This document shows, piece after piece, positions 36,490-45,423 of a stretch of DNA of 64,000 nucleotides. Position 1 is the first letter of the stretch; each line of letters begins with the position of its first letter. The stretch comes from Oceanobacillus polygoni. Lineage in GTDB: Bacteria; Bacillota; Bacilli; Bacillales; Amphibacillaceae. The stretch covers positions 1-64,000 of the forward strand of contig NZ_PIJY01000025.1 in assembly GCF_008304605.1 (NCBI RefSeq), in the 5' to 3' direction. The position numbers and the translations under genes are program-made. The notes under the pieces were generated by a model. The model was not told the origin of the DNA. It was given only the letters and a program-made list of their open reading frames with translations, and made no database searches.

Positions 36490-36552
36490 GAACTCCAACT
36501 CCTCAAACAGCTTTTCATTCTATAAAAGAAAGCTTCATTCTGTTATGACTTA

Positions 36553-37758
36553 CTACTCTCTAATTCGAGACAAACGCTCTAGTTTTGCTCTGCCGTTTTC
36601 AAGCCCAGGGTGAAATTTAATAACAGCGTTCTCTCGCTCTAAGTTAACTTTTTCTTTTGCTTTTTTAATTAATTCTGGTCCACCCTCTACGAATCCTAAT
36701 CGAATACTAATGACGGTTCCCACGAGTTCCCCTTGTGCCATGGCAACCTTTGCACCCTCAATACCAGTGCTGTTTCCTGCCACAAAAATGCCTGATTGTG
36801 TCGTTTCCAATTCCTCATTATACAAAGGGATATGTCCGCCTAATTCCTCGATATAGACAGACTCACATCCAGCTGCATTTGCAAGCTCCACTAGAGGATA
36901 GAGTCCCCCTGATATACAAGCACAATCAACAGGTATTCGTTTTTCTTGCTTTCTTCCAAGCTGTCCATTCTGATCAACCGCTGCTACCACAATTTCTTCT
37001 ACTGCTTCATTTCCAATAATTTCAACTACTGCCTTTCTTAAATGCAACGGGATTCCCCATACTTTCATGCCAAATGGAGGATAATAATTAACTCCCAGTT
37101 TTTGAACAGACTCTATTTGCCCTAACTTTCCAAGTAATTTAAGCATTGGATTCGGGGCTAAATGGGATAAACTAGAAAGATAGGCGATCATCTTTAATGG
37201 ATTCGATTTTTCCAATGAAAATGCGTTCAATGGCGGAAGATAGATGCCAACAACATTAACTCCAGCCATTTTAAGGTCATAGGCTATTGTTAAAGAAAGG
37301 GCATCAATCCCGATGATGGCAACTCGGTTTCCTGGTTTTACACGCTGAATATTTGCCAATACTTGTGCTGCTCCAATGGCCATAACTCCTGGTGTTGTCC
37401 AGCCTGGAATTGGGATTGCTTTTTCCGCCGCACCTGTTGCAATTAAAACAAAATCTGATTCTAATTGCTCTCCATTATTCAACATGACTTTCCATTTTGG
37501 ATAAATTCCCCAAACTTCACGTTCCAGGAAACACGTAACGCCTAATTGCTTTATTTTACTTTCCATGCTTCGTACAATTTTCTCGCCAATCCACCAGTCT
37601 GATTTAGGTTCTTTATAGACCTGACCGCGCAATTTGCCACCAGGAACTGGATTTTCATCGACCAATGCTACTCGTGCACCATTTGATGCCGCTTGAATTG
37701 CTGCACACATCCCTGCAGGGCCAGCTCCGATAATCACAAGATCATATTTCATCCGCAT
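36553..37758 (-). CDS. FAD/NAD(P)-binding subunit of a multi-subunit amino acid dehydrogenase (HcnB/OoxA-like)
   Basis: A 401-residue pyridine-nucleotide-disulfide-type flavoprotein: DLVIIGAGPAGMCAAIQAA near the start, LIATGAAEKAIPIPGW in the middle, GNRVAIIGIDALSLTIAYDL as the second dinucleotide fold, and GIFVAGNSTGIEGAKVA near the end. In HcnB/OoxA a BFD-type [2Fe-2S] domain is usually fused at the C-terminus; here it is absent and encoded separately. The ATG at 37758 overlaps the ferredoxin-like gene, indicating coupling. It should relay electrons within the complex. Confidence 0.83.
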   Translation of the reverse strand: MRMKYDLVIIGAGPAGMCAAIQAASNGARVALVDENPVPGGKLRGQVYKEPKSDWWIGEKIVRSMESKIKQLGVTCFLEREVWGIYPKWKVMLNNGEQLESDFVLIATGAAEKAIPIPGWTTPGVMAIGAAQVLANIQRVKPGNRVAIIGIDALSLTIAYDLKMAGVNVVGIYLPPLNAFSLEKSNPLKMIAYLSSLSHLAPNPMLKLLGKLGQIESVQKLGVNYYPPFGMKVWGIPLHLRKAVVEIIGNEAVEEIVVAAVDQNGQLGRKQEKRIPVDCACISGGLYPLVELANAAGCESVYIEELGGHIPLYNEELETTQSGIFVAGNSTGIEGAKVAMAQGELVGTVISIRLGFVEGGPELIKKAKEKVNLERENAVIKFHPGLENGRAKLERLSRIRE

Positions 37759-38047
37759 CTATTCCTTGGGAAATAATCTTCATCTGATCTTTTACACGTG
37801 TTATACATGCTCTTACACTTCTTTCGTCATCAACTGTTACACGACATTCATAACAGTGACCAATACCGCAGTAAATTCCTCGTGGTGCCTTACCCTTCTC
37901 GGTATATCGTAATATGCGTATTTGATTAGCAAGTAATGCTGCTGCAATTGTTTCTCCTTCAAACGCTAGATAACTTTTTCCATTATAGGTGATCTGTACT
38001 TCTTTCCGCTCCAAACTCTCAAGAATTGGATGTTTTTTTATTCTCAT
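37742..38047 (-). CDS. [2Fe-2S] ferredoxin-like subunit (HcnA-like)
   Basis: A 101-residue protein with the cluster-binding pattern Y-C-G-I-G-H-C-Y-E-C and a fourth Cys in VRACITRVK. It matches the N-terminal-type ferredoxin subunit of HcnA/LhpF dehydrogenases, which passes electrons from flavin toward the respiratory chain. It overlaps the BFD gene (ATGA at 38044-38047) and the FAD/NAD gene. Confidence 0.85.
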   Translation of the reverse strand: MRIKKHPILESLERKEVQITYNGKSYLAFEGETIAAALLANQIRILRYTEKGKAPRGIYCGIGHCYECRVTVDDERSVRACITRVKDQMKIISQGIDADEI

Positions 38048-38325
38048 TGAGAAGAATCCTTTCCACTTCGGGATAGGTTCGCTAAACTTATTGGACGGAC
38101 TGGATTTTTGTACATTATGTTATTCGTTTCTTGAATAGTTATATCTGTATAAGGAGCGATAGCCTGTTCCAACAACACTCGACACGTTCGACCTTGACAG
38201 ATGCCCATTCCTGCCCTCGTTTCCATTTTGATTGCTTTTAATGTTTCTGCGCCGTTTTCGATTGAAGTGATAATGTCGCGTAACAATACTTCTTCACATC
38301 TGCAAATGATCACGGTTTTAATCAT
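38044..38325 (-). CDS. BFD-like [2Fe-2S] protein
   Basis: A 93-residue protein with ICRCEEV near the start and AGMGICQGRTCRVL in the middle, the C-x-C...C-x4-C arrangement of BFD-type [2Fe-2S] domains. In HcnB and OoxA relatives this module is fused to the FAD/NAD subunit; here it is the first gene of the dehydrogenase operon and is translated separately. The promoter at 38369-38397 lies just upstream. Confidence 0.83.
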   Translation of the reverse strand: MIKTVIICRCEEVLLRDIITSIENGAETLKAIKMETRAGMGICQGRTCRVLLEQAIAPYTDITIQETNNIMYKNPVRPISLANLSRSGKDSSQ

Positions 38326-38368
38326 CCCCCCACATTAAAATTCCTATAAGTTCAATTTATGAAGACGA

Positions 38369-38397
38369 ATATTAATTCATACATGAAAACAAAGCAA
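38369..38397 (-). promoter_or_regulatory. Promoter of the dehydrogenase operon
   Basis: Minus strand TTGCTT (38392-38397), 17-bp spacer, TAATAT (38369-38374), about 45 bp before the BFD start. It would drive BFD, ferredoxin, FAD/NAD, DAO, permease and racemase genes. Confidence 0.6.
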
Positions 38398-38510
38398 GCT
38401 AAATAAGGGAGTTTATTCTTATTACGTGCCATAAGCGCTGTAAAGGAATAAAATTTCTGCTCATTCCGAGATATCAAAATGCATAGTAAAAAAATGGAGC
38501 ATTTAAGCTA

Positions 38511-39110
38511 CTAGCGGTTTAGCAACCAGCGTTTGGATTTCCATTGTTTTGCCAAATATTCTTCTGATTCCCCAGTATTTGCATTGATATAAAAATCTTT
38601 CGTTAATGTACTACTTTTCATCTGAACTTTCCACAAAGGCAAATATACAAGATCATACTCGATCAACTGATGTTCTGGCTTTTTTAAAATGTAGGAACGA
38701 TTTATTTGTTTTTCCTGAACATCTTTTATATATCGTTTTACTTCGTCTGGTTCTTTTATTTCGGGTGAAATTACAAACGATGTACGGAATGGCTCATCCT
38801 TCTTTGAAGTACTAGGAACGGTGGTAAGTAAGCCACGATAACCAGATATAGCGTCAATGAAGCACATTTTCGGAATCTTTTTCGGAGGGAATGGTTTACG
38901 GTCTGCGATAACTAATATTTTGGCTAGCCACATAGGATGATAGAGCAATTCTTTACGCTTCACATGTTGTTCCAAAAAATGCTGGTTCACTTTGTTTTTT
39001 ACTTTTGTCATGATACCTAATGATTTGAATATATATCGATTCAATTGATCTTCTGAAATTTGTTTCGGTTGACCAAGTATGGTTATTTGTTTACGAAACA
39101 TTGTTTCCAT
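38511..39110 (-). CDS. Protein of unknown function with an internal duplication (199 aa)
   Basis: I do not recognise a family. The start ATG 39110 (METMFRKQ) has GAGGTG six bases upstream, 11 bases after the symporter stop, so it is in the symporter operon. It has no signal peptide or membrane helix and is rich in Lys. Two halves share a pattern: YHPMW followed by CFIDAISG near residues 60-95, and YLPLW followed by FYINANTG near 155-185, that is Y-x-P-x-W then (F/Y)-I-(D/N)-A-x-(S/T)-G. This suggests two copies of a small fold. A role linked to symporter or imino-acid use is inferred only from position. Confidence 0.6.
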   Translation of the reverse strand: METMFRKQITILGQPKQISEDQLNRYIFKSLGIMTKVKNKVNQHFLEQHVKRKELLYHPMWLAKILVIADRKPFPPKKIPKMCFIDAISGYRGLLTTVPSTSKKDEPFRTSFVISPEIKEPDEVKRYIKDVQEKQINRSYILKKPEHQLIEYDLVYLPLWKVQMKSSTLTKDFYINANTGESEEYLAKQWKSKRWLLNR

Positions 39111-39121
39111 TGGGATCACCT

Positions 39122-40567
39122 CTATTCTATTATCTTCGCATCAGAATGATAGCTTTCCACACGCTCTTGCACTGCAACAGAAGGTGGCTGCGTTAATAGA
39201 CTAACAACAATTACTAGGATTAGAGAAACTGGTGCTGCAATAATTGGCTCGGAAACCAACGAGAAAGGCTTTGTAATTACTAATACTAAAAACGTAATTG
39301 CGCCACCGAGCATTCCAGCTAGTGCCCCAGGAGTGTTGGCCCTTTTCCACCAAATACCAAGTACTAATGGAAATCCAAATGCAGATAATAATCCGCCACC
39401 AACCCAACCAACCATAATTGCTATTAGTTGTGGAGGTTCGATTGCTATTAAAATACCAATCGTACTTGCTACAATCATAATAATAAATCCTAATCTGGTA
39501 ACTGTTTTTTCCGAGGCTTCTTTATTTATATATTCCTTATATATGTCCCGAGCAACCCCAGCAGAAATAGCTAATAGCATCGCATCTGCCGAAGACATGA
39601 TAGCTGCAATTAATCCAGCAAACATGATCCCCGCCAATATTGGAGACATATAATGTTCGATGACGGATACAAACATCATATCCATATTCGTAAGTGAATC
39701 AGCAATGCCTAATGCTGCACCTCCAGATGCAACAATGAAACCAAATACAAATACGGATAAATAAAGCAAGCAAGCCCACATCGCTGAACGTCTGGCCGTT
39801 CTTGCATCTCGTGATGCAAAATTCCGCATAACCGCTGATGGTGAAACAATACCAAACCATAAGAAAGCTAAAAATAAACCAAAATAGGACATCCAAGGCT
39901 GGGTAATTTCTCCAAATGTTGGTGTAACAGCTAAAGCATCTTGAATTAATGATGCAAAGCCATTATGCTGTGTTAAAATGAGTACTGACAATATGAGCAT
40001 TCCGATAAGCATGATCGCACCTTGTACAAGATCAGTATATGTGATTGCCCACATCCCACCCAATGCTGCATAAATCGTAAATCCAAGACCGAGTACTATA
40101 ACCGCTGTTGTATAATCAATACCTAACACATAGGAACCAATTAATCCTGACGCCGTCAATTGAGGTACCATGTAGAATGTCATTCCAACGACAACAATAA
40201 AAACAGCGATAATTTGAACCGATTTACCAAACCGCTGCTTAAAAAATTCCGGTAATGTACTAACTCCAGATCTTCTTATTTGTCCGGCAACTAAGAAAAG
40301 GGTAAACGGTAGAATGGCCACCGCTCCAAATCCATATGCAAATAGAAACGGTACACCTAATGCCACACCTGAACCAACTGCCCCCATTAAAGAACTCGAA
40401 CTGGCTAAGGCAGCGAATAAGGCAAATGCTCCGACAAATGTATTAATGCTTTTACCTGCTGTCCAGTAATCGTTTTCCGACGAATGTGCTCTTCTTGTAA
40501 AATAAATTCCCATGAGAACCATCAACACGAGATAGATTCCAATAATAATCGTTTCGGTTAATTGCAT
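39122..40567 (-). CDS. Sodium:solute symporter (SSS family, PanF/PutP-like)
   Basis: A 481-residue protein with about 13 membrane helices. It has the SSS signatures SSENDYWTAGKSINTFVGAFALFAALASSSSLMG (helix 1) and GLIAAIMSSADAMLLAISAGVARDIY (helix 8, sodium site). The ATG at 40567 follows GGAGGGG. A 69-residue membrane partner is encoded 38 bp upstream, as with PanF-YhdT and similar pairs. Proline, pantothenate or a related compound are typical substrates; the catabolic neighbours suggest an amino or imino acid. Confidence 0.85.
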   Translation of the reverse strand: MQLTETIIIGIYLVLMVLMGIYFTRRAHSSENDYWTAGKSINTFVGAFALFAALASSSSLMGAVGSGVALGVPFLFAYGFGAVAILPFTLFLVAGQIRRSGVSTLPEFFKQRFGKSVQIIAVFIVVVGMTFYMVPQLTASGLIGSYVLGIDYTTAVIVLGLGFTIYAALGGMWAITYTDLVQGAIMLIGMLILSVLILTQHNGFASLIQDALAVTPTFGEITQPWMSYFGLFLAFLWFGIVSPSAVMRNFASRDARTARRSAMWACLLYLSVFVFGFIVASGGAALGIADSLTNMDMMFVSVIEHYMSPILAGIMFAGLIAAIMSSADAMLLAISAGVARDIYKEYINKEASEKTVTRLGFIIMIVASTIGILIAIEPPQLIAIMVGWVGGGLLSAFGFPLVLGIWWKRANTPGALAGMLGGAITFLVLVITKPFSLVSEPIIAAPVSLILVIVVSLLTQPPSVAVQERVESYHSDAKIIE

Positions 40568-40605
40568 TGTATTCCCCTCCATTTCCATTATTTTTAGGGA
40601 AGAGC

Positions 40606-40815
40606 TTATCCTTTTTCAACCTTTTCAATCCAGTAAACATAAGCAACAGCTAGTAGAAACCATACAAAATAACTGAAGAACATTAACCAACCAGCTAGCG
40701 ATATACCCATCCAATAGATATCAGTTGGCCACCAAACAAGTACAATTGCTGCCAAAAATATAAATACTACTAACAGGATTATTCCAGGGTCTTTAAGCTT
40801 AGATTTTGAACGCAT
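40606..40815 (-). CDS. Small membrane partner of the sodium symporter
   Basis: A 69-residue protein with two membrane helices (about 12-29 and 36-62). WWPTDIYWMGISLAGWLMFFSYFVWF between and in the helices, and a charged IEKVEKG end, resemble the small subunits (DUF3311/DUF4212/YhdT types) that precede SSS symporter genes. The ATG at 40815 follows an ideal AAAGGAGGGG. The exact family could not be settled by eye. Confidence 0.7.
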   Translation of the reverse strand: MRSKSKLKDPGIILLVVFIFLAAIVLVWWPTDIYWMGISLAGWLMFFSYFVWFLLAVAYVYWIEKVEKG

Positions 40816-40847
40816 AGGTTCCCCTCCTTTCTAGTATGTATTTTTAG

Positions 40848-41807
40848 CTACAAAGAAAGTATCGTACCAACCCCTTTATCCATTGCCTTTTGATAGATTG
40901 TATTAGCAACGACAACATCAAATAATGCCATTCCAGTTGACTTAAATACAGTTGTATTTCCAAGAGATGGTTTTGGTTCGCTCAAAATATAAGTTGACAT
41001 TTTTTGTACAGAGCTAGGCTTTATTAAGCCCTGGGCTAGAGGATTAATCAGATCACCCGATTCATCGATTGCATGTTCCGTATCTACTAAAATGGTATCT
41101 GTAAGTTCATAGAGTGCTTCTGGAAATTCTTGCATGGATGGTTGATAGGATCCAACCCCAATGACGAGCTTATTGCGAAGAAGGTGCTTTTTATTTGGAA
41201 GAACAGGATCATTCGAGCTTGTGGAAGTAATAATAATATCAACATTCTTTATAGCTTCTTCTACTGTGTCCATAGGGTGTAAATGAACAGTTGTTTCAAT
41301 CCAGTTCTCTAACTGTGCGATAAACTCAGGTAGTTTCTCAGGGCTCCGATTATAAAGGTAAATGTCTGTAATCGGCCTTTGTGAACAAGCAGCTACAGCT
41401 TGATAAAGACCTTGTACACCTGTCCCTATAATAGAAAGTTTAGTAGCATCCTTCCTAGCTAAATGACGAACAGCAGAACCGCCAACAGCACCTGTCCGTA
41501 AGCCCGTTAAAAAAGATCCCTCTAGAATCCCTTTTACTTCTCCTGTTTCACTGCTATTTAATATGACAATCCCTTGCAGCATTGGTACATGCTTATTATT
41601 TGGAAAAAGCGTTACAAGTTTCGTTCCAATTGCCCCTGCAGTAAAGCAAGGCATTAACAATAATGTGTTTTCCTTTTCTGAAACGTGCATTCTCAGCGGC
41701 ATTTGGAATTGATTTGCTTCATATAAACGATAAGCTGAATCAACTGCGTCAATTACATCATTTATTGTAACTGCTTTTTTAATATCGTTTTCATTTAGAA
41801 ATAACAT
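40848..41807 (-). CDS. Ornithine cyclodeaminase/mu-crystallin family protein, possible ketimine reductase
   Basis: A 319-residue protein with the family blocks MPLRMHV, GAIGTKLVTLFP, LTGLRTGAVGGSAVRHLAR and the dinucleotide fold LSIIGTGVQGLYQAVA. Members include ornithine cyclodeaminase, alanine dehydrogenase and Delta1-pyrroline-2-carboxylate (ketimine) reductase. Beside an LhpBEF-like dehydrogenase, reduction of the cyclic imine made from a D-imino acid (for example to L-proline) is the most attractive role. The ATG follows AGGAGGATGAAAGTGT. First gene of the run with the symporter pair. Confidence 0.82.
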   Translation of the reverse strand: MLFLNENDIKKAVTINDVIDAVDSAYRLYEANQFQMPLRMHVSEKENTLLLMPCFTAGAIGTKLVTLFPNNKHVPMLQGIVILNSSETGEVKGILEGSFLTGLRTGAVGGSAVRHLARKDATKLSIIGTGVQGLYQAVAACSQRPITDIYLYNRSPEKLPEFIAQLENWIETTVHLHPMDTVEEAIKNVDIIITSTSSNDPVLPNKKHLLRNKLVIGVGSYQPSMQEFPEALYELTDTILVDTEHAIDESGDLINPLAQGLIKPSSVQKMSTYILSEPKPSLGNTTVFKSTGMALFDVVVANTIYQKAMDKGVGTILSL

Positions 41808-42125
41808 ACACTTTCATCCTCCTAACTAATTCAATCACTAGACTATTTAGTAAAATTCCACAGTAATGCTATTTTCTTCTCACTATTCCAACTATCTTCT
41901 ATCTTTGTATTTAAAATGTTACTTATTTATATTAGTTTCTAGCTGAAATAAGACATGATATCTATCGTTAAAATGACTAAAAATAATCCAATTATTCGTA
42001 AGAATGATGCAAAAAGAATAACAGAATGTGGACTAAACATGCTATTTGATAGTCATAACATATGATTACGATTCTCGTGCAACTTGCACAACCTTAAAGT
42101 AAGCGTTTTCATTAACTTATTTAAA
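41808..42125. other. AT-rich gap upstream of the OCD-family gene
   Basis: No gene, strong promoter hexamer pair or structured RNA is visible. It must hold the minus-strand promoter of the OCD-symporter operon. Confidence 0.35.
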
Positions 42126-42161
42126 AGGAGCTTGAGTCCTCGTCATACCGCTCAAGCTCCT
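42126..42161 (-). terminator. Terminator of the aldehyde dehydrogenase operon
   Basis: AGGAGCTTGAG (42126-42136) pairs perfectly with CTCAAGCTCCT (42151-42161), and the minus strand continues TTTTAAATAAG. It lies about 100 bp after the aldehyde dehydrogenase stop. Confidence 0.8.
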
Positions 42162-42264
42162 AGTGGTTCACATTATCTTCATTTCATAGTCACACAACTT
42201 GCTTTGATAATAGCATGGTTCTTTAAAACCCAAATCCAGGGACCCCTCTGCTCTCTCCCTTTCC

Positions 42265-43755
42265 TCATACATCTATTTGCGCACGCTGAAGCGTCCCACT
42301 ATAATCAACATAAACCGCTTTCCATTCTGTGAACACGTCGAGAGCTTGAACACCAGAATCACGATGCCCATTCCCCGTTCCTTTTGTTCCCCCAAATGGC
42401 AAGTGAATCTCTGCCCCAGTCGTACCTGCATTTACATAAACAATCCCTGTATCTAGGTCCCGCTGTGCTTTAAATACCCGATTGACATCATTCGTAAAAA
42501 TAGAACTTGATAGTCCATACTCGACTCCATTATTTACTTCGATTGCTTCTTCAAAACTTTTCACAGGTATTAAGGATACAACTGGTCCAAATATTTCCTC
42601 CTGTGCAATCCGCATATCTGCTGTTGCATCGGTAAATAATGTTGGTGCAAAATAGTTTCCCTGCTGATATTCTCCATCTGTCAATTCATAGCCACCAGCA
42701 AGTAATTTAGCACCTTCATTTTTTCCAATTTCAATATAGCTTTTTATCTTTTCTAGCCCAGCTTCATTAATAATTGGACCAACCTTAATGGACTCATCTA
42801 AGCCATTACCAATGGTTAAATCCTTCATAGCTGCTAGTAATCGCTCCTCTAATGTTTCTTTGACATTTTCATGCACAATTACCCGACTACACGCTGTACA
42901 ACGTTGACCACTCGTTCCAAAGGCACTCCATAAAATCGCCTCTACAGCAAGTTCAAGATCTGCATCATCCATTACAATCACAGCATTTTTACCACCCATT
43001 TCTAATGAAACTTTCTTCAATTGCTTTCCGCATGCAGCTGCAATATTCCGCCCCGTATCATTTGACCCTGTAAAAGAAATGACACGAATGTCTTTATGAT
43101 GAACGAACGCATCACCCACGGTTGAACCAGAACCAAATATGACATTCATTACTCCTTTTGGCAGACCAGCTTCTTCAAATATTTTGGCTAATTCATACGC
43201 CATAATTGGGGTTTCTGTTGCAGGTTTCCATACTACTGCATTTCCAGCGATGATTGCCGGAAATGATTTCCACGTAGCGATCGCAATTGGGAAATTCCAT
43301 GGGGTGATAATTCCAACAACACCAACTGGTGCACGCTGACTCATCGCAAATTTATTTTTTAATTCTGCAGGTGTCGTTTGACCAAAAAGCCGACGCCCTT
43401 CTCCTGCAATGTAAAAAGCCATATCTATTCCTTCCTGTACTTCTCCGCGAGCTTCTTCAATTACCTTGCCATTCTCCTGTGTTAAAAGCTGGGAAAGCCT
43501 TTCTTTCTGTTCTTTCAAGAGATAACCAACACGATATAGCACTTCCGCCCGTTGCGGTGCTGGAACTAGCGCCCATTCCTTTTGCGCTTTCTTAGCAGCC
43601 TGCACTGCCTTCTCAACATCACTAGCATCAGAGAGTGGAACTTGAACAATTTCCTCACCTGTCGCAGGGTTAATAACACCTGTAGACTCCCCTACTCCTA
43701 CCCATTCTCCATTAATAAAGTTTGCTAGTTTCCTTGTTTCTAATTGTATTGTCAT
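42265..43755 (-). CDS. NAD(P)+-dependent aldehyde dehydrogenase
   Basis: A 496-residue aldehyde dehydrogenase. Catalytic Cys lies in SGQRCTACSR near residue 286, general-base Glu in LEMGGKN near 248, and the cofactor Asn in TPWNFP. The C-terminal stretch GTTGAEIHLPFGGTKGTGNGHRDSG is characteristic of a Bacillaceae subgroup whose substrate I cannot name. The ATG follows AAGGAGGAGAGTC. It is the last gene of an operon with a TPP enzyme and aminotransferase, so oxidation of the aldehyde left after 2-oxo-acid decarboxylation is likely. Confidence 0.88.
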   Translation of the reverse strand: MTIQLETRKLANFINGEWVGVGESTGVINPATGEEIVQVPLSDASDVEKAVQAAKKAQKEWALVPAPQRAEVLYRVGYLLKEQKERLSQLLTQENGKVIEEARGEVQEGIDMAFYIAGEGRRLFGQTTPAELKNKFAMSQRAPVGVVGIITPWNFPIAIATWKSFPAIIAGNAVVWKPATETPIMAYELAKIFEEAGLPKGVMNVIFGSGSTVGDAFVHHKDIRVISFTGSNDTGRNIAAACGKQLKKVSLEMGGKNAVIVMDDADLELAVEAILWSAFGTSGQRCTACSRVIVHENVKETLEERLLAAMKDLTIGNGLDESIKVGPIINEAGLEKIKSYIEIGKNEGAKLLAGGYELTDGEYQQGNYFAPTLFTDATADMRIAQEEIFGPVVSLIPVKSFEEAIEVNNGVEYGLSSSIFTNDVNRVFKAQRDLDTGIVYVNAGTTGAEIHLPFGGTKGTGNGHRDSGVQALDVFTEWKAVYVDYSGTLQRAQIDV

Positions 43756-43777
43756 TTTGACTCTCCTCCTTAAATAT

Positions 43778-45406
43778 TCATTTCCCCTGTAATCCCTTGA
43801 TTGTCTGTGAAACAGAAATTTGCTCCTTTTCCGTCATAATTTCAATAACAGCTATCTTGTTTTTCGATAACGCTTTATCAAAAGCAGCTGCAAATTCCGC
43901 AGAGGTTTCTACTACATATCCATCAGCGCCCATACTGATGGCTAAATCTTTAAAGGAAACCTGTCCTAAATCAGTACCAATTACCTTTTCCGGGTAATGC
44001 ATTTCTTGATGCATCCGAATCGTGCCATACATTTGGTTATTAAATACAAGGCAAATAATCGGAATATGATAGCGAACCGCTGTCTCCAGTTCTTGCACAG
44101 TCATCATAAATCCGCCATCACCAGACAAGGAAACTACTTGTTTCGCTGGAAAAGCAAGCTTCGCTCCTAACGCTGCAGGCATACCATATCCCATTGCACC
44201 CGATGTTGGTCCAATGTATGTATGCCGTTCGTTAAACACATAAAATTGGTGTAGCCAGCCCGCGAAATTCCCTGCGTCATTTGTTAGCAATGCATCGTTT
44301 GGTAATTTGTTCTTCAGTATCTCGATGACTTGACGATTGATCACATCATTCTGAAGATCTTTTAAATCAGTTACTTTTTCAAAAGCTTGCCTTCTTTCCA
44401 GTGTCCACGCTTCCCAATTTATTGGCATTGATAGTTCATTTAATAAGCTTAGTGCTTCCTTCGCATCAGCTACAATCCCAATCTCTGGTGCATACACCTT
44501 GCCAATCGTGTCATAGTCAATATCGATATGGATTAATTTTTGACTGGAGCTTATAATCGTGTAATCCTGTGTTGTCACCTCTGATAACCTTGTTCCGAGG
44601 GCGAGAATAACATCCGCTTCACGAACAGTTTCGAGTACTTCTATTGGCGTACCTAGTCCGAGATGACCAGCATAATACTTGTGCCGATTTGGAAACACAT
44701 CATGCCTTCGAAAGGCAGCAAGTACTGGGAGTTTATTTTTTTCAGCAAAACCGATTAATAACTCTTCTGCCTCTGCGCTTTTTACGCCACCTCCCGCTAT
44801 AATGACTGGCTTTTTTGCCTGTGCGAGTTGTGCTTTCACTTGGTTGATTTCCATTTTAGATGGGGCAGGTCTCGGTGCCGCTGCTACCGGACCAAATTGC
44901 ATATGCGTTTTAACAGGAAGAATGTCCTCTGGTAAGGAAACAACAACAGGTCCTGGTCTTCCAGATTGCGCAATCCGAAATGCCCGACTAACGATTTCTG
45001 GCGTCCGCTCCGGATCTGTGATTTCAACTGCCCATTTCGTGATTGGTTGAAAATAGCGATCTAAATCAACTTCTTGGAAGCCCTCTCTACCTCTAAACTT
45101 CCTGCTAACTTGACCAAGGAAAACAACCATTGGTGTTGAATCCTGATAAGCTGTATGCACACCTATCGCTAGATTACTTCCTCCGACAGCTCTTGTTGCT
45201 AGAACAACGCCTGGCTTTAATGTTGCTTTCGCATATCCTTCTGCCATAAAAGCTGCTGCGCCTTCATGCCTAGCAGAAATAAGCTGGATGGATGGTTCGT
45301 CATAGAGAGCATCTAAAACGGGCAAGTAGCTCTCTCCCGGAACACAGAAAGCTTTCTGTATTCCCTCTCGTTTCATGCATTCAACAATCGCCCTAGCAGC
45401 AGTCAT
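43778..45406 (-). CDS. Thiamine-diphosphate enzyme, 2-oxo acid decarboxylase/acetolactate synthase-like
   Basis: A 542-residue three-domain TPP enzyme. Catalytic Glu48 lies in ARHEGAAAFMAEGYAK; VSLSGDGGFMM...CLVFNNQMYG is the GDG-NN thiamine/Mg2+ motif. The N-terminal region has QDSTPMVVFLGQ and GFQEVDLDRYF as in acetolactate synthases. The catabolic operon and absence of ilv genes favour decarboxylation of a 2-oxo acid. ATG 45406 is chosen; an in-frame TTG at 45427 overlaps the stop of the aminotransferase gene and follows GGGGTGA, and cannot be excluded. Confidence 0.8.
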   Translation of the reverse strand: MTAARAIVECMKREGIQKAFCVPGESYLPVLDALYDEPSIQLISARHEGAAAFMAEGYAKATLKPGVVLATRAVGGSNLAIGVHTAYQDSTPMVVFLGQVSRKFRGREGFQEVDLDRYFQPITKWAVEITDPERTPEIVSRAFRIAQSGRPGPVVVSLPEDILPVKTHMQFGPVAAAPRPAPSKMEINQVKAQLAQAKKPVIIAGGGVKSAEAEELLIGFAEKNKLPVLAAFRRHDVFPNRHKYYAGHLGLGTPIEVLETVREADVILALGTRLSEVTTQDYTIISSSQKLIHIDIDYDTIGKVYAPEIGIVADAKEALSLLNELSMPINWEAWTLERRQAFEKVTDLKDLQNDVINRQVIEILKNKLPNDALLTNDAGNFAGWLHQFYVFNERHTYIGPTSGAMGYGMPAALGAKLAFPAKQVVSLSGDGGFMMTVQELETAVRYHIPIICLVFNNQMYGTIRMHQEMHYPEKVIGTDLGQVSFKDLAISMGADGYVVETSAEFAAAFDKALSKNKIAVIEIMTEKEQISVSQTIKGLQGK

Positions 45407-45423
45407 GTTTTCTTCTTTCCTAA

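Noticed and set aside
38428-38445. TGGCAC resembling the -24 element of a sigma-54 promoter upstream of the dehydrogenase operon
   Set aside because: The -12 TTGC element is missing at the required distance, and a good sigma-A promoter lies nearer the gene.
43778-45406. Assignment of the TPP enzyme as sulfoacetaldehyde acetyltransferase (taurine pathway, with the class III aminotransferase as taurine-pyruvate aminotransferase)
   Set aside because: The N-terminal blocks are acetolactate-synthase-like rather than Xsc-like, the protein is shorter than Xsc, and no phosphate acetyltransferase gene is nearby.
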